From positions 5,952,001-6,016,000 of the forward strand of contig NZ_CP139972.1 in assembly GCF_034424315.1 (NCBI RefSeq): 64,000 bases of DNA, in the 5' to 3' direction. Each line of letters opens with the position of its first letter. Positions within the stretch are counted from its first letter, which is position 1. This document shows positions 8,949 through 18,022 of this stretch, piece after piece. The notes beneath the pieces are model-generated. The model was given only the letters and a program-made list of their open reading frames with translations. It was not told where the DNA came from and did no database searches. Source of the DNA: Chitinophaga sancti. Lineage in GTDB: Bacteria; Bacteroidota; Bacteroidia; Chitinophagales; Chitinophagaceae. The position numbers and the translations under genes are program-made.

Positions 8949-8978
8949 TTTGTTCACTCCTTTTTTTTCTACAATTTG
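8949..8978 (+). promoter_or_regulatory. Candidate Bacteroidota-type promoter for jetABC
   Basis: TTTG at 8949-8952 and TACAATTTG at 8970-8978 resemble the Bacteroidota -33/-7 pattern (TTTG, about 19 bases, TAnnTTTG) with one extra base inside the -7 box. The predicted start of transcription falls within a few bases of the jetA ATG at 8987, so the message may be leaderless. Sequence-only prediction. Confidence 0.4.
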
Positions 8979-8986
8979 CACCCTCT

Positions 8987-10456
8987 ATGAACAAAGACGA
9001 TTTATTCTGGCTCATTTCCTCTTCACCTGCTATCCAGATGCTGCGCCTGCGCAACACACATTGGATACTTCCTTTCCTGTACAGCGTGTTCAAGGAAGAG
9101 AACCGTTTCTCTATCCCTGAGTCTCAGCTGGTAGTAATGCTGGCCGAAACGCTCAGCTTACAGGAAGACGGCGTGGAAGACCTGGAAGAAGCAAGGATCA
9201 ACTTTGGTGAAGATGAAGAAACACGTAGCCGAAAATATATTCTCAACTGGGTACAGAAACGCATTCTCCAGGATCTGCCGGATGCCGAAGGCAATACCCG
9301 CTATCAACTGAGTGCTTATACTGAAAAAGTATTCCAGTGGATGCAGACCCTACAGTTGCGCCAGCACGTAGGTACCGAAAGCCGGTTCAAACTCCTCTTC
9401 AACTCCCTTCGCGATATTGTGGAAAACACCGAAGACGACAGGGGCAAGAAACTGGAAATCCTGAAAAATAAGCGCGCGGAAATAGATAAAGAGATCAAAG
9501 CCCTGGAACTGGGTATCACCCCGGACAGGTATAACAATGCCCAGGTGCAGGAACGACTGGAACTCTTTACCCGTCTCTGCTATGAACTGATCAGCGATTT
9601 CCGCGAGGTAGAAGACAATTTCAAACAGATTCACCGCACCATCGTTGAACAGCATACCCGCGCTGAACAAAGCAAAGGAGCCATCATCGGCTTCGCATTC
9701 GAAGCTTACGATTCCCTGCGTAACAGCAACCAGGGTAAGAGCTTCTATGCTTTCTGGGACTTCCTCATCTCCCGTGCAGGACAGGAAGAATGGCGTGAAC
9801 TCTCCGAACAGCTCATGCACCTGGTAGACGAAAGAGGCATACAGGCCGATGAATCCTTCCTGACCAACATCAAATCATTGCTGCTGGAACAGGGGAAAAA
9901 TGTATACGATGCCAACGATAAGATGGCAGAAAAACTAAGCCGCATCATCTCTGAAAAAGAGATCGCACGCCATCGACGCCTGCGTAAGCAGATCAATAGC
10001 ATCAAAGAACTGGTATTCGGTTTCAAGGAAGAAGAAGCCGAGGTGGAAGCCGGCATCAGCATCGACGATAGTGCTGAAATCAGGATGATCCTGGAACGTA
10101 AGCTCACCCTGGACCAGAAGAAAACAATCGCAGAAGTAAAGCAACCCGCCACTGCTACTGAAAAGATTGAGGATATGACACGCTTCAGCCGCCTGCTCAA
10201 TACCTCGCACATCAACAAGAAATACCTGTGGACAAAAGTGGAAAGCGTACTGAAAGACAAGCAGACCGCCACGCTCAAGGAAGTGCTGGAAGCCTCCCCG
10301 CTGGAATATGGTCTCGCTGAGATCATCAGCTATTACGACTTTGTAAGGGAAAAAGGCGGTAAGGCATACACCGTGCAGAACACCACAGAACTAATACCCC
10401 TCAATGCGGAACAGACCCGCTTTTTGGAAGTACCTTATCTTTTATTCGGAAAATAA
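8987..10456 (+). CDS. jetA: JetA/MksF kleisin-like subunit (DUF3375) of a Wadjet/MksBEF condensin
   Basis: A 489-residue DUF3375 protein, the kleisin-like subunit of the MksBEF/Wadjet SMC complex. Visible features are an N-terminal winged-helix-like region (NTHWILPFLYSVFK near residue 23), a long charged helical middle with coiled-coil character (about 140-215), and an acidic linker before the C-terminal domain (about 345-370) that ends in PYLLFGK. Length is normal for the family. It is first in a jetA-jetB-jetC operon with gaps of 6 and 9 bases. The kleisin should bridge the JetC ATPase heads and recruit JetB. No JetD gene follows, so the system is a condensin without its usual nuclease. Confidence 0.9.
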   Translation: MNKDDLFWLISSSPAIQMLRLRNTHWILPFLYSVFKEENRFSIPESQLVVMLAETLSLQEDGVEDLEEARINFGEDEETRSRKYILNWVQKRILQDLPDAEGNTRYQLSAYTEKVFQWMQTLQLRQHVGTESRFKLLFNSLRDIVENTEDDRGKKLEILKNKRAEIDKEIKALELGITPDRYNNAQVQERLELFTRLCYELISDFREVEDNFKQIHRTIVEQHTRAEQSKGAIIGFAFEAYDSLRNSNQGKSFYAFWDFLISRAGQEEWRELSEQLMHLVDERGIQADESFLTNIKSLLLEQGKNVYDANDKMAEKLSRIISEKEIARHRRLRKQINSIKELVFGFKEEEAEVEAGISIDDSAEIRMILERKLTLDQKKTIAEVKQPATATEKIEDMTRFSRLLNTSHINKKYLWTKVESVLKDKQTATLKEVLEASPLEYGLAEIISYYDFVREKGGKAYTVQNTTELIPLNAEQTRFLEVPYLLFGK

Positions 10457-10462
10457 ACAAGT

Positions 10463-11059
10463 ATGAGTACACCTGTCAAAATATTACCCTACGCTTCCTT
10501 AGTAGTCAAGTTGCTCAAAGGACCCGTAGAATACGTAGAAAAAAGTGCCTGGGAGAAACTGTTGCAATACAAGGTGGAACTGATCATCTTTCTCCAGCAA
10601 CTGGGGCTTACCCTGGTACTCGATGAGCAGGATGGATATGCATTTGTAAAGCATGCCATGTCAGAAGACGAAGAAGCCTACGTGAGCTGGGTACAGCGCC
10701 GTTCTTTCAGCTACGAAGAAAGTATCATGCTGGTACTCCTGCGTGAGATGATGGCGGAGTTCGAAATCAGTGATTCTTCTTCCCGTGAGCTGATCAAAAA
10801 GAGACGGGAGATCAAGGAATATGCAGAGCTGTTCTTCAAGGAAGGCGCAAGCCGTATCCGTTTCCTCAGGGATATAGACAGGCTGATAGACAAAGTGGAA
10901 GAAAACGGGTTCCTGCAAAAAATTGAAAACCATGACCTGATCGATGAACAGAAGTTCCGCATCAGGAAGATCATCAAAGCTAAAGTAGACAGCGAAGCGC
11001 TGGAACAATTCCAGCAACAACTGCTCGCACACCAGGAAATACCTGTGGAAGCGGAGTAA
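10463..11059 (+). CDS. jetB: JetB/MksE subunit (DUF4194)
   Basis: A 198-residue DUF4194 protein, the KITE-type partner of the kleisin in MksBEF/Wadjet complexes. It has the family pattern of two winged-helix modules: an acidic and aromatic central part (FSYEESIMLVLLREMMAEFE near residue 82), a helical middle, and a basic C-terminal segment (KFRIRKIIKAKVD near 164). It starts 6 bases after jetA and ends 9 bases before jetC. Size and order match known jetABC operons. It should bind the kleisin as a dimer and contact DNA. Confidence 0.9.
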   Translation: MSTPVKILPYASLVVKLLKGPVEYVEKSAWEKLLQYKVELIIFLQQLGLTLVLDEQDGYAFVKHAMSEDEEAYVSWVQRRSFSYEESIMLVLLREMMAEFEISDSSSRELIKKRREIKEYAELFFKEGASRIRFLRDIDRLIDKVEENGFLQKIENHDLIDEQKFRIRKIIKAKVDSEALEQFQQQLLAHQEIPVEAE

Positions 11060-11068
11060 GAAAAACCA

Positions 11069-14000
11069 ATGAATCCAATGCAACTAAACGTATTCAGTAC
11101 AGATAGTCAAAAGACCGGCTTCCGCCTGCAGTTTATGGAAGTGTTCAACTGGGGAACCTTTGATGAACACATCCATACCATCAGGCCAGAAGGGGAGACC
11201 AGTCTGCTCACCGGTGCCAATGGTAGTGGCAAGACCACCTTTATCGATGCCCTGCTCACCCTGATGGTGCCGGAAAAGAAATATCGTTTTTACAACCAGA
11301 GTAGTGGTAGTGAAAAGAAAGGTGACCGTACCGAAGACTCCTATGTGATGGGAGGTTATGGTATGATCAATAACGAGGCAACGGGTGTAACCAAAACCCT
11401 GTATCTGCGCGAAAACAAAGACGAAGCCTACAGCATCCTGCTGGCCAACTTTGCCAACGAAGCAGAGCAGTTCGTTACCATCTTCCAGGTGCGTTACTTC
11501 GTGAATGGCGATATGCGAAAGATCTTTGGTGTGGCCCACAGGGAAATGCACATTGCGGAGGACTTTCGTCCTTTCGACCTGGGTGGCCAGTGGAAAAAAC
11601 GGATCGATCAGCTTTACAACAAAGGTGCGCGCAAACAGGTAGAATGGTTTGATGCCGCCAGCAAATATGCACAGCGGCTGGTGGATGCCCTGGGTATGCA
11701 GAGTATCCAGGCATTACAGCTTTTTAACCAGACCGTAGGTATCAAGGTATTGGGGAACCTGGATGACTTTATCCGGACCAACATGCTGGAGCCACGTAAC
11801 ATGGAAGAGCAGTTCCAGGAACTGAAAAAGCACCTGACTACACTGCTCGATGCACAACGTAACATCGAAAAGGCAGAAGAGCAGATCCGCATGCTGGAAC
11901 CCATCAAGGAACATCATTCGAACTTTGCTAACTTCTCTGCGAAGATCTCCGCTTACAAGCAGGACCTGAATACAGCAACCATCTGGAATAGTTTTACCCG
12001 TAGTCAGCTGCTGGGGCAGGCTTTAGTGGAGAAACGCGAGGAGGTAAAAACGCTGCTCCGCAATATTGAAGAGTCCAAACGACAGATGAATGAACTGCTG
12101 GAGCAGGAGCGTACTACCCGCAATATGCTGGAGCAGAACAAGGCGGGTCAGCGGATGGCTCAGCTGGAAAAGAGCATCGAAGAACTGCGGCAGAAAAGAG
12201 TAGCAGCAGAAGCGAACCTGCAGGAGTTCATCAACTGGTGTGAAACCCTGCACATCAAGGATAATGAGATCAACGACGAAGCGACATACACCCGTCTCCT
12301 GAAAGAAGCCGGCCGTGCTGCGCTGAAACTGGAAACAGAGCAGCGCCTGAACGAAGAAGATGAATACAGTGCCAAGCGTGTAAGAGAAAAAGCAGACGGG
12401 GAAAAGGACGGCCTGGAAAAGGAAATAGAGCTCCTGCACCAGTCTAAGAACAACATTCCTTCTCACCTGATTGCCCTGCGCAAAGAGATGTGCAATACCC
12501 TGCGCATAGATGAGGGAGAGATCCTCTTTGCAGGGGAACTGATCCAGGTAAAGCCTGAAGAACTGCACTGGCAGCCAGCGATTGAGAAACTGCTGCATTC
12601 CTTTGCATTGCGCCTGCTGGTACCGGACAAGCATTACAAGAAGGTAACCAGTTATGTGAACAACAATAACATGCGTACCCGCCTGGTTTACTACCAGATC
12701 AAGGAAGTAGCGCTGGAACTGTACCCGGATGAAAACACCGTTTATGATAAACTGGATTTCCATCCTGATCACAAGCTCACAGCGTGGGTAGAACAGCAGA
12801 TCATCCAGCACTTCAACTACACCTGTGTAGAGAATGAAAAGTCGCTGCAGCGCTACGATATGGCCATTACGATCGAAGGCCTGATCAAGAACAGGGATCG
12901 TCATGAAAAGGATGACCGCTCCGGCAGGAACGATGAATCCCGCTATGTAATGGGCTGGAACAATGACCGCAAGAAAGAAGCCCTGATTGCTAAACGTAAC
13001 AAGCTGAATGAAGCAATTACATCCAGCACTGAAATATTACAAACCTGCAAGACCCGTTCTGCACGCCTGCAAAAGCAATTCTATGCTGCCGGCCGCTTAA
13101 AGGAACACAAGGGTTTTGAAGAGCTGAACATCCCTAAGATCCAGAAGAATATTCACAAGGCAGAAGAGCAGATCGCTTCCATGCGTGATGAGAATAACGA
13201 ACTGGATGCAATGACAGAACAGCTGCAGGACATCGAACGTTCAAAGTCACATGTGCAGGATGCGCAGGCAACCCTGATCAGGAACGAAGCACTGGCGCAA
13301 CGTACTATTTCCGATATGGAGACAGAACAGGAAAACCTGCAGCACCTCTTACAGCACATCACAGATGCGGATAAGGATGCACTCCTGGAGTTCCAGCAGC
13401 AGCATAGCCAGCAACTGAGTGAAGTGACCCTGGATAATATCAACAGCATCTACAGATCCCTGCGTGAAAGCAAGGAACAAAACCTGAAACAGGCAGAGGA
13501 TGCCAGCCATAAGGAAGAGGTATTACTGAACCGCAGTATCAATCGTCTTAAAAACCCTTCTCCTGAGTTATTAGCGCGTTTTCCTGACTGGAGTGCTGAT
13601 GTGCACGCGATGTCAGAAGAAGCGAAAAATGCGGGTGAATACATCGAATGGCTGGATAAACTGAGTAATGATAACCTGCCCCGTTTCAAGAAGGATTTCG
13701 AGAGCTATATCAACGTGACCATCACTTACAAGATTGGTGGGCTGAATGAAGAGATGGAGAAGTGGGAACGTGATATCTCCAATACCATCCAGAAGTTGAA
13801 CCAGTCGCTGAGTGGTATCAACTTCAACCGTCTGCCGGATACTTATATCCAGTTGGTGAAGCGCCCTGTGCCAACGGGTACCGAAGTGAGGGAATTCAAA
13901 AGCCGTTTACTCGATGCCTTACCACAGGCGGCTAACTGGCAGCAGAGCACCTTCGAGGAGAAGGCTGCGCACTTCAGGGAAAGGGTAATGCCACTGATCT

Positions 14001-14476
14001 CCGCACTGGATGAAAGTGAAACTTACCGTTCCCGGGTAATGGATGCTCGTAACTGGTTTGAATTCTGGGCAGACGAAAGGTATCGTACTACCAATGAGTC
14101 CAAGAAGATCTATCGCCAGATGGGGCAATTGTCAGGCGGGGAAAAAGCACAGCTCACATACACCATTCTCTGTAGCGCGATAGCATACCAGTTTGGTATT
14201 ACGAGAGAGGGTAAAAATACCCGCAGTCTCCGCTTCATTGCGGTAGATGAAAGCTTCAGTAACCAGGATGAAGAAAAGGCAACTTACCTCATGGAGCTGT
14301 GTAAGCAGCTGCATTTACAGCTGCTGGTAGTAACACCGAGTGATAAGATCGCCGTCGTACAACAGTTCATTGCGCATGTGCACCTGGTGCAAAGGGTGAA
14401 CAACAGGCACAGTGTGCTTTATAATATGACCGTAAAAGAATTGCAGGATAAGATATCCGATGCAGAAGTCGCTTAA
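11069..14476 (+). CDS. jetC: JetC/MksB SMC-like ATPase
   Basis: A 1135-residue SMC-like motor ATPase. The Walker A motif is GANGSGKTT at 49-57. Two long coiled-coil arms flank a hinge-like region (about 460-600). The ABC signature LSGGEKAQL is at 1021-1029, and the Walker B residues Asp1060-Glu1061 are in RFIAVDESF. All ATPase motifs are intact. It should extrude DNA loops with JetA and JetB at the nucleoid. ATG at 11069 and 11078 are both in frame; I chose the first. The stop is followed after 6 bases by a strong terminator, so the operon ends here without jetD. Annotators often call this family SbcC-like, but its neighbours show it is MksB/JetC. Confidence 0.93.
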   Translation: MNPMQLNVFSTDSQKTGFRLQFMEVFNWGTFDEHIHTIRPEGETSLLTGANGSGKTTFIDALLTLMVPEKKYRFYNQSSGSEKKGDRTEDSYVMGGYGMINNEATGVTKTLYLRENKDEAYSILLANFANEAEQFVTIFQVRYFVNGDMRKIFGVAHREMHIAEDFRPFDLGGQWKKRIDQLYNKGARKQVEWFDAASKYAQRLVDALGMQSIQALQLFNQTVGIKVLGNLDDFIRTNMLEPRNMEEQFQELKKHLTTLLDAQRNIEKAEEQIRMLEPIKEHHSNFANFSAKISAYKQDLNTATIWNSFTRSQLLGQALVEKREEVKTLLRNIEESKRQMNELLEQERTTRNMLEQNKAGQRMAQLEKSIEELRQKRVAAEANLQEFINWCETLHIKDNEINDEATYTRLLKEAGRAALKLETEQRLNEEDEYSAKRVREKADGEKDGLEKEIELLHQSKNNIPSHLIALRKEMCNTLRIDEGEILFAGELIQVKPEELHWQPAIEKLLHSFALRLLVPDKHYKKVTSYVNNNNMRTRLVYYQIKEVALELYPDENTVYDKLDFHPDHKLTAWVEQQIIQHFNYTCVENEKSLQRYDMAITIEGLIKNRDRHEKDDRSGRNDESRYVMGWNNDRKKEALIAKRNKLNEAITSSTEILQTCKTRSARLQKQFYAAGRLKEHKGFEELNIPKIQKNIHKAEEQIASMRDENNELDAMTEQLQDIERSKSHVQDAQATLIRNEALAQRTISDMETEQENLQHLLQHITDADKDALLEFQQQHSQQLSEVTLDNINSIYRSLRESKEQNLKQAEDASHKEEVLLNRSINRLKNPSPELLARFPDWSADVHAMSEEAKNAGEYIEWLDKLSNDNLPRFKKDFESYINVTITYKIGGLNEEMEKWERDISNTIQKLNQSLSGINFNRLPDTYIQLVKRPVPTGTEVREFKSRLLDALPQAANWQQSTFEEKAAHFRERVMPLISALDESETYRSRVMDARNWFEFWADERYRTTNESKKIYRQMGQLSGGEKAQLTYTILCSAIAYQFGITREGKNTRSLRFIAVDESFSNQDEEKATYLMELCKQLHLQLLVVTPSDKIAVVQQFIAHVHLVQRVNNRHSVLYNMTVKELQDKISDAEVA

Positions 14477-14482
14477 TGATAT

Positions 14483-14512
14483 GGGGCCGCTGTACCAGCG
14501 GCCCCTTTTTTT
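14483..14512 (+). terminator. Strong terminator directly after jetC
   Basis: A 10-bp GC-rich perfect stem (GGGGCCGCTG with CAGCGGCCCC), a 3-base loop and seven T. It starts 6 bases past the jetC stop and shows that no further jet gene is co-transcribed. Confidence 0.93.
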
Positions 14513-14538
14513 ATATATTGCAGCAAATACAAAGAACA

Positions 14539-15486
14539 GTGATCATAACCGTCGGAATGTGCACCTACAACAGTGAAAAATATCTTCCGGAACAACTGGA
14601 AACCATCATTCATCAAACACTGCGCGTGAATGAAATCGTGGTGATCGACGATGCTTCTACTGATCAGACCATCGATATTTTAAATGACTATGTGAAGCGT
14701 TATCCGGATCTCTTCCGCATTATCCGCAATGAAAAGAATATGGGAGCGCGTAAGAATTTCGAGCGTGCATTAGCAGAGAGTAAGGGTGAAATCATATTTC
14801 TGAGTGACCATGACGATTATTGGATGCCGGAGAAGGTTGCTAAGGTCGTGGCTTATTTTAACAGCCATCCACAGGACAAAGTAGTATTTACCAATGCTAT
14901 GTTCATGGATGAAAACAGTGCTTCGCTGCCTTCAACATTGTGGGATGTGGTAGGGTTCACGCCGGCTGTCAGGGCATATGCACAGACAAAGGATGACCTG
15001 CTGCGTTACTTATTAAAACATGGCCGTATCGTAACGGGCGCTACGCTGGCGCTCAGGAAAGAAAGTCTTGGGCAAATTCTGCCTTTCCGCTTAATGCACA
15101 AGATCTGGCATGATGCATGGATTGCCCTGGTTGCCGCAAATGCAAAGATGCTGGGATATATAGAGGAACCATTGATCCGCTACCGCGTGCATAGTAAGCA
15201 ACAGGTAGGATATGGATACATGGAAAAAATTAAAGGCAATAACGCGGTACCTGTGCTGCAAATGAAAGAGCTGAAGGGAGAAACCGGTGATGAAGAATTG
15301 ATACAGCTCATTCATGTAAGAAGAAAAAGAGTTAGATTAGTCAAACGTCTTTCGCGTTTTATACAAGTAGATCCTGTGATCAAAGCAGAAATACTACAGG
15401 AACGTAAGGCATCGGAAAAAGCTTTCTCAAGGGCAAAATCATTGCCGGTGAGATTGCTGGAATCATTTAGGAAAATGTTTAAATAG
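14539..15486 (+). CDS. Family 2 glycosyltransferase
   Basis: A GT-A fold glycosyltransferase of about 316 residues. It has the nucleotide-sugar strand ITVGMCTYN at the start, DDASTDQT (about 34-41), and LSDHDDYW (about 92-99) carrying the metal-binding acidic triad. The frame opens upstream to an ATG at 14476 that overlaps the jetC stop, but the jetC terminator lies in those first codons, so I prefer GTG 14539; TTG 14518 is also possible. The start is uncertain, the family is not. It probably adds a sugar to a lipid-linked or surface glycan. It ends 2 bases before the cupin gene. Confidence 0.85.
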   Translation: MIITVGMCTYNSEKYLPEQLETIIHQTLRVNEIVVIDDASTDQTIDILNDYVKRYPDLFRIIRNEKNMGARKNFERALAESKGEIIFLSDHDDYWMPEKVAKVVAYFNSHPQDKVVFTNAMFMDENSASLPSTLWDVVGFTPAVRAYAQTKDDLLRYLLKHGRIVTGATLALRKESLGQILPFRLMHKIWHDAWIALVAANAKMLGYIEEPLIRYRVHSKQQVGYGYMEKIKGNNAVPVLQMKELKGETGDEELIQLIHVRRKRVRLVKRLSRFIQVDPVIKAEILQERKASEKAFSRAKSLPVRLLESFRKMFK

Positions 15487-15488
15487 TT

Positions 15489-15851
15489 ATGATCAGGGCG
15501 TACAAATTATACACAGGCAATGACGGCCATTCTTATGTACAGGTAGGTACCGTCTCGAACCTGCAGGTGAATCCTGCTGCATCGATTATGTTCAACGAAA
15601 CACCGGCGCATAGTTTTTATGACTGGCATCCGGCACCCACTACACAATATGTAATTACGCTATCCGGCACATTGTTGTTTGAAACCGGTCCGGGCGAAAC
15701 CTTTACGCTTCAACCCGGCGATATCCTGATCGCGATGGATACTACAGGCAGCGGCCATAAATGGCAGCTGATAGATGACCAGCCATGGAAGAGGGTATAT
15801 GTAGCATTTACAGACGAGTCGGAGATCAACTTCGTACCTGATGCGCTGTAA
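15489..15851 (+). CDS. Small cupin-fold protein
   Basis: A 120-residue single cupin barrel. The conserved second-motif shape is visible in LQPGDILIAMDTTGSGHKW (about residues 77-95), and the first motif is degenerate (YDWHPAPTTQYVITLSG, about 44-60), keeping one His but few of the usual metal ligands. Metal binding and catalysis are therefore uncertain. It is coupled to the glycosyltransferase (2-base gap). It could be a sugar- or small-molecule-binding protein. Confidence 0.75.
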   Translation: MIRAYKLYTGNDGHSYVQVGTVSNLQVNPAASIMFNETPAHSFYDWHPAPTTQYVITLSGTLLFETGPGETFTLQPGDILIAMDTTGSGHKWQLIDDQPWKRVYVAFTDESEINFVPDAL

Positions 15852-15854
15852 ATG

Positions 15855-15879
15855 AAAAAAGCAACCCATTACAGGTTGC
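15855..15879 (-). terminator. Terminator of the lipid-modification operon
   Basis: Read on the minus strand, GCAACC, a 7-base loop and GGTTGC are followed by six T. It lies 20 bases beyond the stop of the CFA-type gene that ends the operon. Confidence 0.7.
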
Positions 15880-15899
15880 CTTCATTCTCCACATACATA

Positions 15900-17132
15900 T
15901 TAACGTCGCATATTATTCGGCCTGGTATACACCAGTTGCATTACATTGATATTCCGCATGGCAAATGCCGCCTCGCAATAGCAGAGGTAGTAATTCCATT
16001 TGCGTATAAATGCAGCGCTCATATCTGGCCGCAAATGAACATTGAAGGCGTCAAACCATGCCTTCAATGTTCTTGCATAGTCTTGGCCCAGATCTTTTAA
16101 ATCTACCATGGTCATATCTCCACTTCTGTTCACCGCATTGTTTATCGCAGCTACTGATGGTAATAAGGACCCCGGGAAGATATGTTTCTGGATCCAGTCC
16201 ACGCCCTGTCGTAAACTATCATATCTTGAATCCGGTGCTGTAATGACCTGTATAGCAAGGATCCCGTCTTTCTTTAATAATTCATGACATTTTGTAAAGT
16301 ACACAGGCAGGTAATCATGGCCCACAGCTTCCAGCATTTCGATAGATACAATCTTGTCGAAGCAGCCTTTCATCATCCGGTAATCTTTTAATAGAATAGT
16401 CACTTTGTTTTCCAATTTTTCAGCTGCAACACGGGCGAGTGCCAGTTTATATTGTTCCTGTGAAATCGTAACTGAAGTAACTTTACAACCATAAGTCCTG
16501 GCCATATAGATCGCATTGGCGCCCCAGCCACTGCCTATTTCCAGCACATGGTCATCTTTTGTGATGCGCAGCTGCCGGCACAATCTTTCATATTTCGCTA
16601 TCTGTGCTTCTTCTAAAGACAATCCTTCTTTATAATAATATGCTGCCGAATACGTCATTGTCGGATCCAGGAAGCTTGCAAAGAAATCATTGTCCAGGTC
16701 GTAGTGTGCAGAGATATTTTTTCGTGATCCGTTCAGTGTATTGGCTCTCCTGTTATGATACCAGCGGTTGATCCAGCTGAAAAAATTAAAAACAAACTTT
16801 TTTGTCTGGCTGCCTGATAATCCTGGCGTGTTTTCTACATTCAGCAATGCCCATTTAATCACATTGGTAATATTGTCTGTATCCCACAAGCCATCTACGT
16901 ATGCTTCCCCAAAACCAACATCTCCGTACAATAAGATCCTGCTATAGAATGCCACATCGTGGATACGGATATTTGCTGTAATGTCACCCTCTCCATTTCC
17001 GATCGTAAGTTGCTCACCATCCTGCAATGTCAGGTGTAGCGATCCCTGGTTCATACCAACCATTACTTTCAAGACCAGGTCCTGGTAGATACTTTTACTC
17101 TTTTTCGCATATGGAAGGGTTCCTGTTTGCAT
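15900..17132 (-). CDS. Cyclopropane-fatty-acyl-phospholipid synthase family protein
   Basis: A 410-residue CFA/SAM methyltransferase that acts on unsaturated fatty-acyl chains in membrane phospholipids. An N-terminal lipid-binding domain (about 1-120, with FGEAYVDGLWDTDNIT near 74) precedes the Rossmann domain with motif I VLEIGSGWGANAIYMA (about 198-213), followed by VTSVTISQEQYKLA and KIVSIEMLEAVGHDY, typical of true CFA synthases. It is the last of seven minus-strand genes. A second, diverged CFA-type gene lies upstream in the same operon, so the pair may act in sequence. The product could be cyclopropane, methyl-branched or furan fatty acid. Confidence 0.92.
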   Translation of the reverse strand: MQTGTLPYAKKSKSIYQDLVLKVMVGMNQGSLHLTLQDGEQLTIGNGEGDITANIRIHDVAFYSRILLYGDVGFGEAYVDGLWDTDNITNVIKWALLNVENTPGLSGSQTKKFVFNFFSWINRWYHNRRANTLNGSRKNISAHYDLDNDFFASFLDPTMTYSAAYYYKEGLSLEEAQIAKYERLCRQLRITKDDHVLEIGSGWGANAIYMARTYGCKVTSVTISQEQYKLALARVAAEKLENKVTILLKDYRMMKGCFDKIVSIEMLEAVGHDYLPVYFTKCHELLKKDGILAIQVITAPDSRYDSLRQGVDWIQKHIFPGSLLPSVAAINNAVNRSGDMTMVDLKDLGQDYARTLKAWFDAFNVHLRPDMSAAFIRKWNYYLCYCEAAFAMRNINVMQLVYTRPNNMRR

Positions 17133-17201
17133 GTCAGTATATAAATAGGAGTGCCGTTACCATTAACTGTTGTTAATAGTGCACCTGTGAAAAAATAGAA
17201 T

Positions 17202-17990
17202 TTATGATTTGTAAGGCCGGTACAGATCACGCTGCAGCTCTTTGTGGGCCGCCTTTGCGTGATAAGGCAATTTCTTTAGCCATAGTAGCAATGCCTGCCA
17301 GTGGATCATCCAGATCACCTTGAGCGTAATCAGTGGAAAGCTGAAAAAATAATACAGCAACATTCCATCTGTCAATGGTTTCCTTTCTCCTTTTAATGTG
17401 CTGATTAGAAATCGTTCTCCATTCTTGTGACAATCATCGATGCGTATATTCAATTCTTCGCCTGGTATGCCTAAATCGAAATCGAATTGTGTATCTAAAT
17501 CTGAGAAGGGAGAGACGTAGAAGTACTTTCCTGTGTTCAGACGAAACCCTTTCCGGGTGCGGGTTGTGTTATCCAGTAGATATGGTTTTAGCTCCCCGAA
17601 TGTATTGCATACTTCTACCACGGAACAAACAGGGTGACCCTGTATATCATAACAGTAATAGAACGAAACCGGATTAAACTGATAGCCGAACGTACATAAA
17701 TTGGTCAGTAGCATGATACGGCCAACCGGTGTTGTAATGCCCTGCTGTTGAAGGTATGAAAGGAGTTGCTCGCGTACGTTTCCTGTGCTTATCTGCAGAT
17801 GGTCCTGATCGCGGAAATTGAATAAGTTAAACCGGTTCCTGCTCATGAAGCGAAGCTTTCCTGACAGATAGTCTACTTCATCCAGATCGATGTAAAACAT
17901 AAACACCTGGTAGCTGAACTGATGACGCTTTGGCGACAACCGGTGATGCATGACCTGTGCCCTGTATAAACATGAATGAATTCCGATCAT
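17202..17990 (-). CDS. DUF1365 protein
   Basis: A 262-residue DUF1365 protein. It starts with the family-typical MIGIHSCLYRAQVMHHRLSPKRHQFSY; I therefore use ATG 17990 and not the longer frame to 18056, which would overlap the upstream gene. Other hallmarks are FYIDLDEVD, the TNLCTFGYQFNPVSFYYCYD block (about 115-134) and PFSDLDTQFDFDL. A hydrophobic region is near 220-245. DUF1365 genes travel with FAD amine-oxidase-like genes and CFA-type genes, exactly as here. Biochemical function is unproved; a role in fatty-acid modification is inferred from neighbours. Confidence 0.9.
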   Translation of the reverse strand: MIGIHSCLYRAQVMHHRLSPKRHQFSYQVFMFYIDLDEVDYLSGKLRFMSRNRFNLFNFRDQDHLQISTGNVREQLLSYLQQQGITTPVGRIMLLTNLCTFGYQFNPVSFYYCYDIQGHPVCSVVEVCNTFGELKPYLLDNTTRTRKGFRLNTGKYFYVSPFSDLDTQFDFDLGIPGEELNIRIDDCHKNGERFLISTLKGERKPLTDGMLLYYFFSFPLITLKVIWMIHWQALLLWLKKLPYHAKAAHKELQRDLYRPYKS

Positions 17991-18022
17991 GAAATTACTT
18001 ACGGAATAAAGCCCTGGATGGA

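Noticed and set aside
12023..12904. 293-residue minus-strand ORF inside jetC
   Set aside because: It is antisense to well-conserved JetC coiled-coil codons, with hydrophobic Phe/Leu bias typical of antisense to charged helices.
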